Shown piece by piece: positions 8,952-16,755 of a DNA stretch of 64,000 nt. Every line of letters begins with the position of its first letter. The stretch's first letter is position 1. This stretch comes from Halioglobus japonicus. GTDB lineage: Bacteria > Pseudomonadota > Gammaproteobacteria > Pseudomonadales > Halieaceae. The translations under genes and the position numbers were made by a program. The notes beneath the pieces were generated by a model. It had not been told where the DNA came from. It did not search any database and saw only the letters and a list, made by a program, of their open reading frames with translations. Where the stretch lies: contig CACSIL010000023.1 of assembly GCA_902705825.1 (NCBI GenBank), positions 303,344 to 367,343 on the forward strand, in the 5' to 3' direction.

Positions 8952-9842
8952 ATGAAGAAAGTACTGATCGCGGGTGCCACCGGCTACCTGGGAAAATATG
9001 CGGTAAAAGCCTTCAAAGAGCGCGGGTACTGGGTGAGGGTGCTGACGCGCGACAAGAAGCGACTGTTTGAATCCGGCCCGTTTAACGCTCCGCCACTGAG
9101 CACAGAGGATTTCGACGATTTATTCATCGGGGAAGTTTCCGACCCCGCGACACTTATCGGCGTGATGGAGGGTATTGATATTGTTTACTCCAGCGTGGGC
9201 ATTTCCCGGCAACGCGATGGTCTGACTTTCGATCAGGTAGACTACCAGTGCAACTGCAATCTTATCGACCTCTGTCTCGCCGCCGGTGTGCCGCGATTCG
9301 TGTATGTCTCTATGCAAGGTGCTGAGAATATCATGCATCTGGCCATCACCCAGGCACATGAACGGGTCGTTGCAGACCTGAAGCAATCCGGATTGGAATA
9401 CCGCATCATCAGACCGTGCGGCTACTTTTCTGACATGGGCGTGCTCTATGATATGGCCCGCAAGGGCCGATCTTTCCTGATAGGGCAAGGCAACAACAGG
9501 ATGAACCCTATCCACGGCAGAGATCTGGCCGAGGCCTGTGTTGACGCCGCAGAGGGCGAGACTCTGGAGGTTGAAGCCGGCGGGCCGGACATCATGACGC
9601 AGCGGGAAGCGGCCGAACTGGCGTTCGAGGTGGCAGGGAATCCAGTCAAAATTACGGTCATTCCGATGTGGCTGGCGCGCGGCCTGGCCCGCTTTATCGG
9701 CCTACTGTCGACCCAGTTTGGTGACCTCGCTGATTTCATCGTTACCGCCGGAGAGCTGGATGGCGTTGGCCCAAAGCGCGGAAAAACCAGCCTCAAGAGC
9801 TATTTTGAGACACTGCACAGTGCAGCTGAAAAGCAGAAATAG
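8952..9842 (+). CDS. Atypical SDR / NmrA-like NAD(P)-binding protein
   Basis: A 296-residue Rossmann protein starting KKVLIAGATGYLGKYAVKAF, with the GATGYLG dinucleotide-binding loop and RVLTRDKKRL right after the second strand, which suggests NADP. The classical YxxxK catalytic pair is not evident (VYVSMQGAENIMHL occupies that region), as in the atypical SDR group whose members often act as sensors, assembly factors or quinone reductases. It is transcribed away from the glycosyltransferase and stands 145 bases before the next gene. Substrate unknown. Confidence 0.8.
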   Translation: MKKVLIAGATGYLGKYAVKAFKERGYWVRVLTRDKKRLFESGPFNAPPLSTEDFDDLFIGEVSDPATLIGVMEGIDIVYSSVGISRQRDGLTFDQVDYQCNCNLIDLCLAAGVPRFVYVSMQGAENIMHLAITQAHERVVADLKQSGLEYRIIRPCGYFSDMGVLYDMARKGRSFLIGQGNNRMNPIHGRDLAEACVDAAEGETLEVEAGGPDIMTQREAAELAFEVAGNPVKITVIPMWLARGLARFIGLLSTQFGDLADFIVTAGELDGVGPKRGKTSLKSYFETLHSAAEKQK

Positions 9843-9987
9843 CGGCTTGCTAACAGGCGAGGCAACGACTGGTGTGAACTGGCAGCCTCCAGCACAGCGC
9901 ACACCGAGACGCTACTGGCACAACAATTAGTCAGTATGGCGCCAGCTCTGCTTTATCTACCAGCTGCTTTGTGACTAGAATGCTACG

Positions 9988-11211
9988 ATGAAGAAACTCC
10001 TTCTCTATCCAAGCCTGCTACTCATTGGCACGGTATTCGGGTGGTGGTTACGCGATGCGTCTCCCGGGCTTGAATCACATCTACAAGCCTCTGCCTCCGC
10101 AGCCTCGGTCACGCCAAGCACCAGTCCTTCGCACACTCAGCTTGCCACCGCAAAACCAGCAGCCAGACCCCCTGCATCACCCGTCCCTGAAGCAAGTAAC
10201 ACCCCCGATACAGCGCGTTTCGAACAGCTGTTACATGAGCAGGAGTTTGAGCAGGCAATAGCGTACTACGAAAATGCCTTACGCATAGATGATGCCTATC
10301 AGGGGCTTTGGAGACCGAGGCTGGAAGCTTACCTGAGAGCAGCCCACCATCGCTGTGCCGACGGCGCTTTCGTTGAACTGGTGGACCTGTGGCTGGACAC
10401 CTACTATGCGGATATTCCTGTGTTACTACTACTGGCAGAGAACCAGCGTTTGTGCAGCTCGCCGGAGGAAGCGGCCAGAACACTACAGATCGCCAGAACA
10501 TATGCTATACAACCCGGCTCGCAGAACAGTGTCACAACCGCCGTCGCCCAATTGATAGCCGCCACGGATGAAAGCCTGTCCCAACAAAAAAGCTGGATTG
10601 CTTTGCTGGGGTTTTTCGAGTTCCTACAGGCGATCGATCTCTCCACTTTAGACTCGGAACTGCGCAGGGCCACACTTTACCAGTTGGTGGGCGAACACCA
10701 GCGCAGCCAGGATCTTCTGCTGGCGCTGCGCGAACGAGATGACGGGCGCGATGCCAACTGGACCGCTGCGCTTGATCTCCAGTGGAGGAAAAACGCCACT
10801 CAGGCATCTGCAGACGATTTACCCGTGCAGGCTATACCGCTGCTTCGAAAGGGAGACCACTTCCTCGTCTCTGCCCTGATAAACGATGTCAGCCCGGTTC
10901 TTCTAATGATAGACACAGGCGCTTCTGTTACCACCCTGGCAAGAAGTAGTTTTACTCAAATAGGTAACGCTGAATTCGGATACCGCGGTCAGCGGCTTTT
11001 CAATACCGCCAATGGTATTGCGCAGGGGGACGTTTATCAGGCAACGTCCATCATGCTCGGCGCCACTCGACTTGCCCTCCCCGATATCGCAATTCTGGAC
11101 TACGACGCAAACGGTGACATTGACGGCTTGCTGGGAATGAACGTGCTGCGAAACTACCGTTTTGAAATCGATCAGGACCAGAATCTGTTGTACCTGCACC
11201 CACGGCGATAA
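9988..11211 (+). CDS. Membrane-anchored retropepsin-like aspartic protease
   Basis: 407 residues. The N-terminus KKLLLYPSLLLIGTVFGWWL is a signal anchor, followed by a Ser/Pro/Ala-rich linker and a helical, TPR-like region. The last 120 residues are a single retropepsin lobe: the catalytic DTG in LLMIDTGASVTTLARSSF and the closing DGLLGMNVLRNYRFEID motif. With one lobe it should act as a dimer. The C-terminal part is probably periplasmic. It resembles the clan AA proteins common in Gammaproteobacteria; the target is unknown. Its stop lies only 6 bases from that of the convergent gene, with no terminator visible between. Confidence 0.82.
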   Translation: MKKLLLYPSLLLIGTVFGWWLRDASPGLESHLQASASAASVTPSTSPSHTQLATAKPAARPPASPVPEASNTPDTARFEQLLHEQEFEQAIAYYENALRIDDAYQGLWRPRLEAYLRAAHHRCADGAFVELVDLWLDTYYADIPVLLLLAENQRLCSSPEEAARTLQIARTYAIQPGSQNSVTTAVAQLIAATDESLSQQKSWIALLGFFEFLQAIDLSTLDSELRRATLYQLVGEHQRSQDLLLALRERDDGRDANWTAALDLQWRKNATQASADDLPVQAIPLLRKGDHFLVSALINDVSPVLLMIDTGASVTTLARSSFTQIGNAEFGYRGQRLFNTANGIAQGDVYQATSIMLGATRLALPDIAILDYDANGDIDGLLGMNVLRNYRFEIDQDQNLLYLHPRR

Positions 11212-11217
11212 GCGGGC

Positions 11218-11592
11218 CTAGCGGTCGGCCTCTATGACAACCGCACGCTCTCCCTGTGCCAGCTCGCGATTGGCATCCATCGTCAGCCACAGGGCGCGCA
11301 GGACATTGACTGCCGCCATACTCAGATGCTGCTCCGCAGCGCCCAGCGCGAGCTCCGCCGCCTGCTGTTTCTGCTGCGGGTCCAGATGGGAGGCCTTCTG
11401 TTTCATATCCGCATCGACAGTGTCGAGGACGACCTGGATTTCCCGGGCCACGTCATCTGACACCGTGCGCACTTCCCGCAGAAAATGCTCGATATCACCC
11501 GGCATGGCCACTACAGCCCTGGCACCCTTGAACGTCATACGGGCGGGCATCGTGGCAAGGCCGAAGCCCAGTGAAACCATTCTTTTAAGCAT
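11218..11592 (-). CDS. Hypothetical protein
   Basis: 124 residues that I do not recognise. The sequence is mostly helical: an N-terminal hydrophobic, weakly amphipathic part (LKRMVSLGFGLATMPARMTF) followed by acidic and Gln/Ala-rich helices. No signal peptide, Cys motif or enzymatic motif is visible. It is convergent with the retropepsin gene and downstream of two mechanosensitive channel genes on the same strand, about 135 bases from the nearer one. Codon usage looks like that of its neighbours, so I accept it as a real gene. Confidence 0.6.
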   Translation of the reverse strand: MLKRMVSLGFGLATMPARMTFKGARAVVAMPGDIEHFLREVRTVSDDVAREIQVVLDTVDADMKQKASHLDPQQKQQAAELALGAAEQHLSMAAVNVLRALWLTMDANRELAQGERAVVIEADR

Positions 11593-11726
11593 GGGAGCGC
11601 AGCCTCTGATCGAATACGGTGGCAGTGATTATACCGGCTGACAGGCGTATTTTGTATGCCGAATAAATAACGGTTGCCGTTCAAAGCCCATCGCCCTACC
11701 CGCGCGGGTCCTGGCAGCGAATGTCC

Positions 11727-12776
11727 TCAGGATTGCTTCCGCAGTACCTGTAACTCCTCGTCCAAGCGCGCCAACTTCTCCAAAACCGGTGCCAAATCCG
11801 GCCCCTCGCTGCTCGATTCCTTCAACTGGCGAACCCGGTCTTCCAGCTCACCACGAAGCACCTCCATCCCGGCGATCTCATTGGCCTTGTCAAATACGAT
11901 GGATTCGGCCTGAACGCCGTTATCGCTGCGCACTACCCGACTGGGTTGGGGGATTATCCGGTAGTCTTCGGACTGTGTGATATGGCGCGTTATCGTCGGC
12001 GAGACAATTTCGAGCCCGGCCCCGTGCAGAGTATGGAGTAACTGGTGATGCAGTTTGGAACGAGCGGTGAGAATCCCTTCCAGATCCGAGAGCAAGCCAC
12101 ACACTTTATAGCTGACCGAAAAATCTCCGAGCGCAACGATATGGACATAGGGGTCAGAGAGCCCCGCGCCTGACGCCGCCTCCAACATCAACGGCTCAAC
12201 CGTATCGCAGCTGAGATCGTACCCAAGCGACACGGTGGTCGATATGATGACACCGGAACTTCGCGCAACACTCACCGGCTGGGTGATAAACGTAGCGTTA
12301 GGAATCGCTATCAACTCGCGGTTCTCGGTTTGTATTTCCGTGTCGAACAGCCCGCGCTCGGACACTTTACCAAATAGCTCTCCCACCCGAATAAAGTCAC
12401 CGACCTTGAAGGGCTGGGTCACTCGCAGCATCACCGCCGCCATGAAATTGGTCACGAATGAGGTCGACGCCAGCGCTATCACGGCGGAAAGCGCTATCCC
12501 CATAAGAGTGAGAATACTGTTGCGCGTGGAATCCGGTAATGGCGCCACAATAAGCATCAATACCAGAGACAGCAGTGTCATAACGAACAGAACTAGTTGC
12601 CGCGGCAGCCGCGCCTCGCTGCCCAGCTCCCTGTGCCGCGCCAGCAGGAAGATGTGGCCAAGTGCCAGTAAGACCGCGCAAACGATGACAACCGTCAGCA
12701 GCGGCAGGTAGGACACGAATAGCGCTGTCATTTCTTTCTCGATGGTGTAGCCCCGGATAAGAACGGAGGCTGCCAT
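11727..12776 (-). CDS. MscS-family mechanosensitive channel
   Basis: A small-conductance channel-like protein with three or more N-terminal membrane segments, the pore-lining glycine/alanine helix region ALSAVIALASTSFVTNFMAA and the beta domain FKVGDFIRVGELFGKVSERG characteristic of MscS proteins. The C-terminus (LRGELEDRVRQLKE onward) is a predicted coiled coil, unusual for short MscS. The frame reaches a TTG at 12803; ATG 12776 and ATG 12731 (MTALFVSYLPLL, start of the first membrane segment) are both plausible. It should release solutes on hypo-osmotic shock. It follows a second MscS-type gene by 200 bases. Confidence 0.85.
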   Translation of the reverse strand: MAASVLIRGYTIEKEMTALFVSYLPLLTVVIVCAVLLALGHIFLLARHRELGSEARLPRQLVLFVMTLLSLVLMLIVAPLPDSTRNSILTLMGIALSAVIALASTSFVTNFMAAVMLRVTQPFKVGDFIRVGELFGKVSERGLFDTEIQTENRELIAIPNATFITQPVSVARSSGVIISTTVSLGYDLSCDTVEPLMLEAASGAGLSDPYVHIVALGDFSVSYKVCGLLSDLEGILTARSKLHHQLLHTLHGAGLEIVSPTITRHITQSEDYRIIPQPSRVVRSDNGVQAESIVFDKANEIAGMEVLRGELEDRVRQLKESSSEGPDLAPVLEKLARLDEELQVLRKQS

Positions 12777-12994
12777 GATGTCCCCAAAACCGACCTCGCG
12801 CAAGGCTGCACAACGCTGCCCAGTAACACTGACATTGTTTCTAACCGCGAGCTTTTTGCAGCAACTGCGTCGCCTTGAGTCGGATGTCTAGTGCCGTAAT
12901 GCGCAGAGCGCTGTTTGCAGTATCTGGCGACTTGCAGCCAGCAGGTCCGCCGCCGCCCAAGCTGTTCTTGAGACACCAGCACTCGGCCGGGAGT

Positions 12995-14230
12995 TTACAG
13001 CTGATGAATCGTAAACTCCGTGCCAGCGGGCTGCTGAAACAGACGCAAGCCAAATTCCGGGATTATCGCCAGCAGGTGGTCGAAGATATCCGCCTGTATA
13101 GCCTCATAATCCCCCCAGACCGTAGTAGTGGTAAAGCAGTACAGTTCGATTGGAATTCCCTGCGGCCCTGGCGGTAGCTGTCGCACCATCAGAGTCATTC
13201 CCTTATGTATTTGTGGGTGACACTGTAAATAGCGCTCGGCATAAGCCCGAAATGTACCGATATTGGTCAATCGACGCATATTTACCGCTATATCGCTATC
13301 TGCTTTTGCTTCTGTGCCCAGCGATTGATTGTACTCAGATAACTCACCCCGCTTTTCGGCAAGGTACTCCTCAAGCAGAAAGAACCGGCTGCAGCTCTCT
13401 ATTTCCTGCTCACTCATAAAATGCACGGAGGAAGCATCGAGGTACAGGGCCCGCTTGATCCGACGACCGCCGGACAATGACATACCACGCCAGTTTTTGA
13501 AGGAATCGCTGATCAACCTGTGCGTAGGGATGGTGGTGATAGTCTTATCCCAGTTCTGCACTTTGATGGTATGCAGCTCCACATCCACTACATCGCCGTC
13601 CGCACCAAACTGCGGCACTTCGATCCAATCACCTACTCGCACCATGTCCTGGGCTGTCAGTTGCACGCTGGCCACCAGAGACAGGAGTGTATCCTTGAAT
13701 ACCAACAGTAAAACCGCTGTCATCGCACCAAAGCCACTGAGCAATAGCACAGGAGATTCATCCATAAGTGCTGAGATAAACAGCAGTACGCCCAGAATCA
13801 CCACCGCTAACTGCAATAACTGGATAAATCCCTTGATGGGCCGCTGTCGGGCTCTGGGGTTGGACTCGTAAATATCGTTCGCGGAGCTGAGAATCGCGAT
13901 GACGGTGATAACCATCACCACTATCATGTAGGCGCTGGCGATGTTCGTCACCAGCGCCTCCACCTTGCCGTTGATATTGGCCAGCTTACCCACGCCTTCG
14001 TAGACGACGTATACCGGTACCAGTTGGGCCAGTTTCCTACCCACACGGTTCTTGATAAATGCATCATCCCAGGTAGCGCTGGTACGCGCCGCCAGCCTGT
14101 GAACCACCGCCAGCAAGACCCGCGATGTCATCAGGTACGCAAGCCAGGCTGTGATAATCAAGAACAGAACAGCGGCGATATCCGGCAAATTGGGATGGTA
14201 TTGTGCTAACTGCTCCAGCATGGATTTCAC
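12995..14230 (-). CDS. MscS-family channel, YbdG/MscM-like
   Basis: About 410 residues with five N-terminal membrane segments and then the MscS core VRVGDWIEVPQFGADGDVVDVELHTIKVQNWDKTITTIPTH split by a short insertion; this arrangement fits the YbdG-like miniconductance type rather than MscS proper. The frame starts with GTG 14230, and an ATG lies at 14221. It is transcribed away from the iron operon, and its start is about 110 bases from the Fur-type box, which probably does not control it. Confidence 0.85.
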   Translation of the reverse strand: MKSMLEQLAQYHPNLPDIAAVLFLIITAWLAYLMTSRVLLAVVHRLAARTSATWDDAFIKNRVGRKLAQLVPVYVVYEGVGKLANINGKVEALVTNIASAYMIVVMVITVIAILSSANDIYESNPRARQRPIKGFIQLLQLAVVILGVLLFISALMDESPVLLLSGFGAMTAVLLLVFKDTLLSLVASVQLTAQDMVRVGDWIEVPQFGADGDVVDVELHTIKVQNWDKTITTIPTHRLISDSFKNWRGMSLSGGRRIKRALYLDASSVHFMSEQEIESCSRFFLLEEYLAEKRGELSEYNQSLGTEAKADSDIAVNMRRLTNIGTFRAYAERYLQCHPQIHKGMTLMVRQLPPGPQGIPIELYCFTTTTVWGDYEAIQADIFDHLLAIIPEFGLRLFQQPAGTEFTIHQL

Positions 14231-14343
14231 TTCACTGATAAAGGGCGCAAAATTCTAGCACGAGAGCGGCAGCGCCTCTAACCAGCGGCGCCCGACTACA
14301 AATCACACGCATTTTGGTACTTTTCACTTAACAGTATTGATAT

Positions 14344-14370
14344 CCATTATCATTTGTATAATGATAATGG
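14344..14370 (+). promoter_or_regulatory. Fur-box-like inverted repeat overlapping a -10 element
   Basis: CCATTATCATT (14344-14354) and AATGATAATGG (14360-14370) are exact complements around a 5-base spacer. They contain the ATTATC/GATAAT hexamers of the known Fur consensus. A consensus -10, TATAAT, at 14357-14362 lies inside the repeat, so a bound Fur dimer would block RNA polymerase. The site is 12 bases before the first exbB start codon and 25 before the alternative one. Iron repression of the whole downstream operon is a firm inference. Confidence 0.88.
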
Positions 14371-14381
14371 TTCTTGAATGA

Positions 14382-15068
14382 ATGTGTGCAAATCTGATGA
14401 TTACGTCTTTTCTCATAACCGGCGGCCCGGTGGTCTGGCTGCTGGCGCTATTCTCGGTAATCGCTACGACCGTTATTCTGTTGAAAATCTGGCAGTTCTG
14501 GGTAGATAAGCGGCTCAACTCCAATATTCCCGATCGGGCGCTGCTTGCACTGGAAGACAACTCCCCCGCACAGGCCAGGCTACTCCTGCAGGGCAGCAGG
14601 AACCCTCAGTCGAGGGTTCTTCTGCGCGCAATACAACTTCACGATGAGGCAGCGTTAACCGCAGATGAAGCCCGCGTGGAGAGCTGGCGTTGCGCGCGAG
14701 CAGAAACAGGTGAGCTTGGTAGTTCACTGCGCATCCTGGAAGTCATCGCCAATCTCGCGCCCCTACTCGGGCTGTTTGGCACGGTGCTCGGCATGATCGA
14801 AGCGTTTCGCGCCATGGAGGCCGCCGGCGCGAGAGTTGATCCATCCATTCTTTCCGGCGGCATCTGGCAGGCGCTGCTAACCACGGCAGTAGGCCTTGGC
14901 GTGGCCATTCCGGTATCTATTGCGCACAGTTGGCTGGAGCGACGAGTGGAAGTGGAAGCGGCGGGAATGCAGGACAAATTGGAGCGTCTGATGACTTACT
15001 ACTGCACCAATGAGGGAGGCGCACCCAAGCAAGCCACCACATCCAAGAACCACAACAAGCACGCATGA
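14382..15068 (+). CDS. exbB: ExbB/TolQ-type proton channel subunit
   Basis: 228 residues with three membrane segments (VVWLLALFSVIATTVILLKI; LAPLLGLFGTVLGMIEAF; IWQALLTTAVGLGVAIPVSI) and the conserved TLLGTVxGM-like and TTAxGLxVAIP motifs of the MotA/TolQ/ExbB family. With ExbD it uses the proton gradient to drive TonB in the inner membrane. The start is ATG 14382 or ATG 14397 (MITSFLITGG); neither has a clear ribosome-binding site. Its stop overlaps the next start (ATGATGA), so it is translationally coupled to exbD. Confidence 0.93.
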   Translation: MCANLMITSFLITGGPVVWLLALFSVIATTVILLKIWQFWVDKRLNSNIPDRALLALEDNSPAQARLLLQGSRNPQSRVLLRAIQLHDEAALTADEARVESWRCARAETGELGSSLRILEVIANLAPLLGLFGTVLGMIEAFRAMEAAGARVDPSILSGGIWQALLTTAVGLGVAIPVSIAHSWLERRVEVEAAGMQDKLERLMTYYCTNEGGAPKQATTSKNHNKHA

Positions 15069-15478
15069 TGAATCAGCCGCTAATGGCTTCTCCCGTCAGG
15101 CGCAAGATCAGCCTCACAGCGCTGATTGATGTGGTGTTCATTCTGCTGATGTTTTTCATGCTGACAGCCTCATTCACCCAGTACTCCACGGTCACATTGA
15201 ATACACCGACAGCGAGCGAAAACACCATCAATGAAAGCCCGCAACTATTGCGTCTATCGGCAGATCACACAGTCACTATCATAGGTGCCGGTGACGCTGT
15301 GCAGCTGAGTCTCCAGGAGGCTATCCCCGCCCTTGATCCAGAATCGCCCATCGTCCTGCTGCCACATGTAGCAACTGACCTGCAAACAATTTTGTCAGTA
15401 TTTGAAGCGTTAGAAGCCAGCGGTGCCAGTCAGTTAACGCTGGGCGAGGCATGGGGCGTTGACGATGACCAGCTCTAG
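15065..15478 (+). CDS. exbD: ExbD-type biopolymer transport protein, canonical paralogue
   Basis: 137 residues: a short basic cytoplasmic N-terminus, one membrane helix (LTALIDVVFILLMFFML) and a periplasmic domain. Asp22 in the helix corresponds to the essential protonatable Asp25 of E. coli ExbD. It overlaps exbB by four bases at its start, and its last codons overlap the beginning of the second exbD, so the three are made as a set. Confidence 0.93.
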   Translation: MMNQPLMASPVRRKISLTALIDVVFILLMFFMLTASFTQYSTVTLNTPTASENTINESPQLLRLSADHTVTIIGAGDAVQLSLQEAIPALDPESPIVLLPHVATDLQTILSVFEALEASGASQLTLGEAWGVDDDQL

Positions 15479-15896
15479 CACATCTCTATCGCCTGCCCGG
15501 CGTCATCGCAGCAGCGATGACAACATGATCCCACTCATCAACATCGTATTCCTGCTACTCATTTTCTTCATGGTGGCTAGCCAGATAGACGCCTTTCGAC
15601 CGGCTGATGTGGCTCTTCCAGAAATGAAGGCAAGTGAAAAAGCCACTGTTGAAAAACTCACGATTGTTGTCATGGCCTCCGGGGACATATTCATCGACGA
15701 CAACCCGGTTGACCAGCAACAGTTAGGCGCGTGGATAGAGGGCCTGGATACCACTGTGCCTGCAACAATAATCACATTGCAGGCAGATAAGCAGGTAACG
15801 GCAGCCGCGCTGTCACCCGTACTGGCAGTTTTGCGAGAGCATCAGATTTCTGACATCACCCTCTATGTCCAGCGCAAGGTCACGGAGGACTCATAA
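15465..15896 (+). CDS. ExbD-type protein, second paralogue with Asn in place of the membrane Asp
   Basis: 143 residues from ATG 15465 (a TTG at 15459 opens the frame six bases earlier). It has the ExbD layout of cytoplasmic tail, one helix and periplasmic domain, but the helix reads NMIPLINIVFLLLIFFMV: Asn26 stands where ExbD has the proton-carrying Asp. In this operon it directly follows a canonical ExbD, so it may pair with it in an asymmetric ExbD dimer instead of acting alone. The stop TAA is immediately followed by the tonB start. Confidence 0.9.
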   Translation: MTSSSTSLSPARRHRSSDDNMIPLINIVFLLLIFFMVASQIDAFRPADVALPEMKASEKATVEKLTIVVMASGDIFIDDNPVDQQQLGAWIEGLDTTVPATIITLQADKQVTAAALSPVLAVLREHQISDITLYVQRKVTEDS

Positions 15897-16748
15897 ATGC
15901 GCTTCTTCCGCCTGCTTGCCGCATTGTGTGTGGCGCTTCTGCTTCATATCGCTTTGGCCTTTGCGTTCCATGATGCAACGCCGCTTGACCTCTCATCTGC
16001 CGCAGGCGCTGGCGAAGCTGGGCTGGAGATTGGGCTCGGGCTTGCGGGCAGCTATACCGACGCTATTGCTAATACGTCCGAGGAGGTCCCCACGCAGGAG
16101 CAACCAGAACCAGAACCGGTCAATACCAAAAAGCCTCCCGCGCCTGAAAAGGTCGTTGCAGTACCTCAAGAGCCTCTGCCTGCCCCCGATACCGTGCAAG
16201 CGGTAGTCGAGAAAGACAACAGTGCAGCAACGTTGGTTGCCGCCCACAAGGATGAGCCAGAGCCAACCATAGAAACACCAGTTGAACCCGCTGTTAAACC
16301 TCCCGTTGAACCCGCCCCACCAGCAGAGGTAAAGGCGGCACCTACAGAACAGGCCGCCCCCCAACCCGCCAAGCCTTCGCCAGCATCACAACGTGCCACG
16401 GGCGCTGCCAGTGACCGCTCCGCAGGCGGCAAACAGGGCAACAGCAAAAATTACTTCGCGGAGCTTATGGCTTGGCTAAACCAGCACAAGCAGTATCCAC
16501 GCGAGGCAAAAAAGGAAAAACAGCAGGGCATTGTGGAGCTGCAATTCACGCTGCAGCGAGATGGCACTGTATTGGCAAGCAGCATCAAGAAGAGCTCGGG
16601 CTACAAACAACTGGATGACGCCGCACTGGCCATGCTGGTGAACGCCGCGCCCCTGCCGCCACTTCCCGCATCGATGAATCGAGAGCAGGTCACGCTAGTC
16701 ATACCGATTGAATTTTCTCTAATTACCAACCAACGCTACAAGGAGTAA
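15897..16748 (+). CDS. tonB: TonB energy-transducing protein
   Basis: 283 residues: an N-terminal membrane anchor ([19 protein letters not shown]), a long Pro/Glu/Lys/Ala-rich periplasmic spacer of about 150 residues, and a C-terminal TonB domain with the [18 protein letters not shown] motif and the closing [10 protein letters not shown] strand. It bridges the ExbB/ExbD motor and the outer-membrane receptor encoded next. The start abuts the stop of the second exbD. AGGAG in its last codons serves as ribosome-binding site for the receptor gene. Confidence 0.93.
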   Translation: MRFFRLLAALCVALLLHIALAFAFHDATPLDLSSAAGAGEAGLEIGLGLAGSYTDAIANTSEEVPTQEQPEPEPVNTKKPPAPEKVVAVPQEPLPAPDTVQAVVEKDNSAATLVAAHKDEPEPTIETPVEPAVKPPVEPAPPAEVKAAPTEQAAPQPAKPSPASQRATGAASDRSAGGKQGNSKNYFAELMAWLNQHKQYPREAKKEKQQGIVELQFTLQRDGTVLASSIKKSSGYKQLDDAALAMLVNAAPLPPLPASMNREQVTLVIPIEFSLITNQRYKE

Positions 16749-16755
16749 TACCGTG

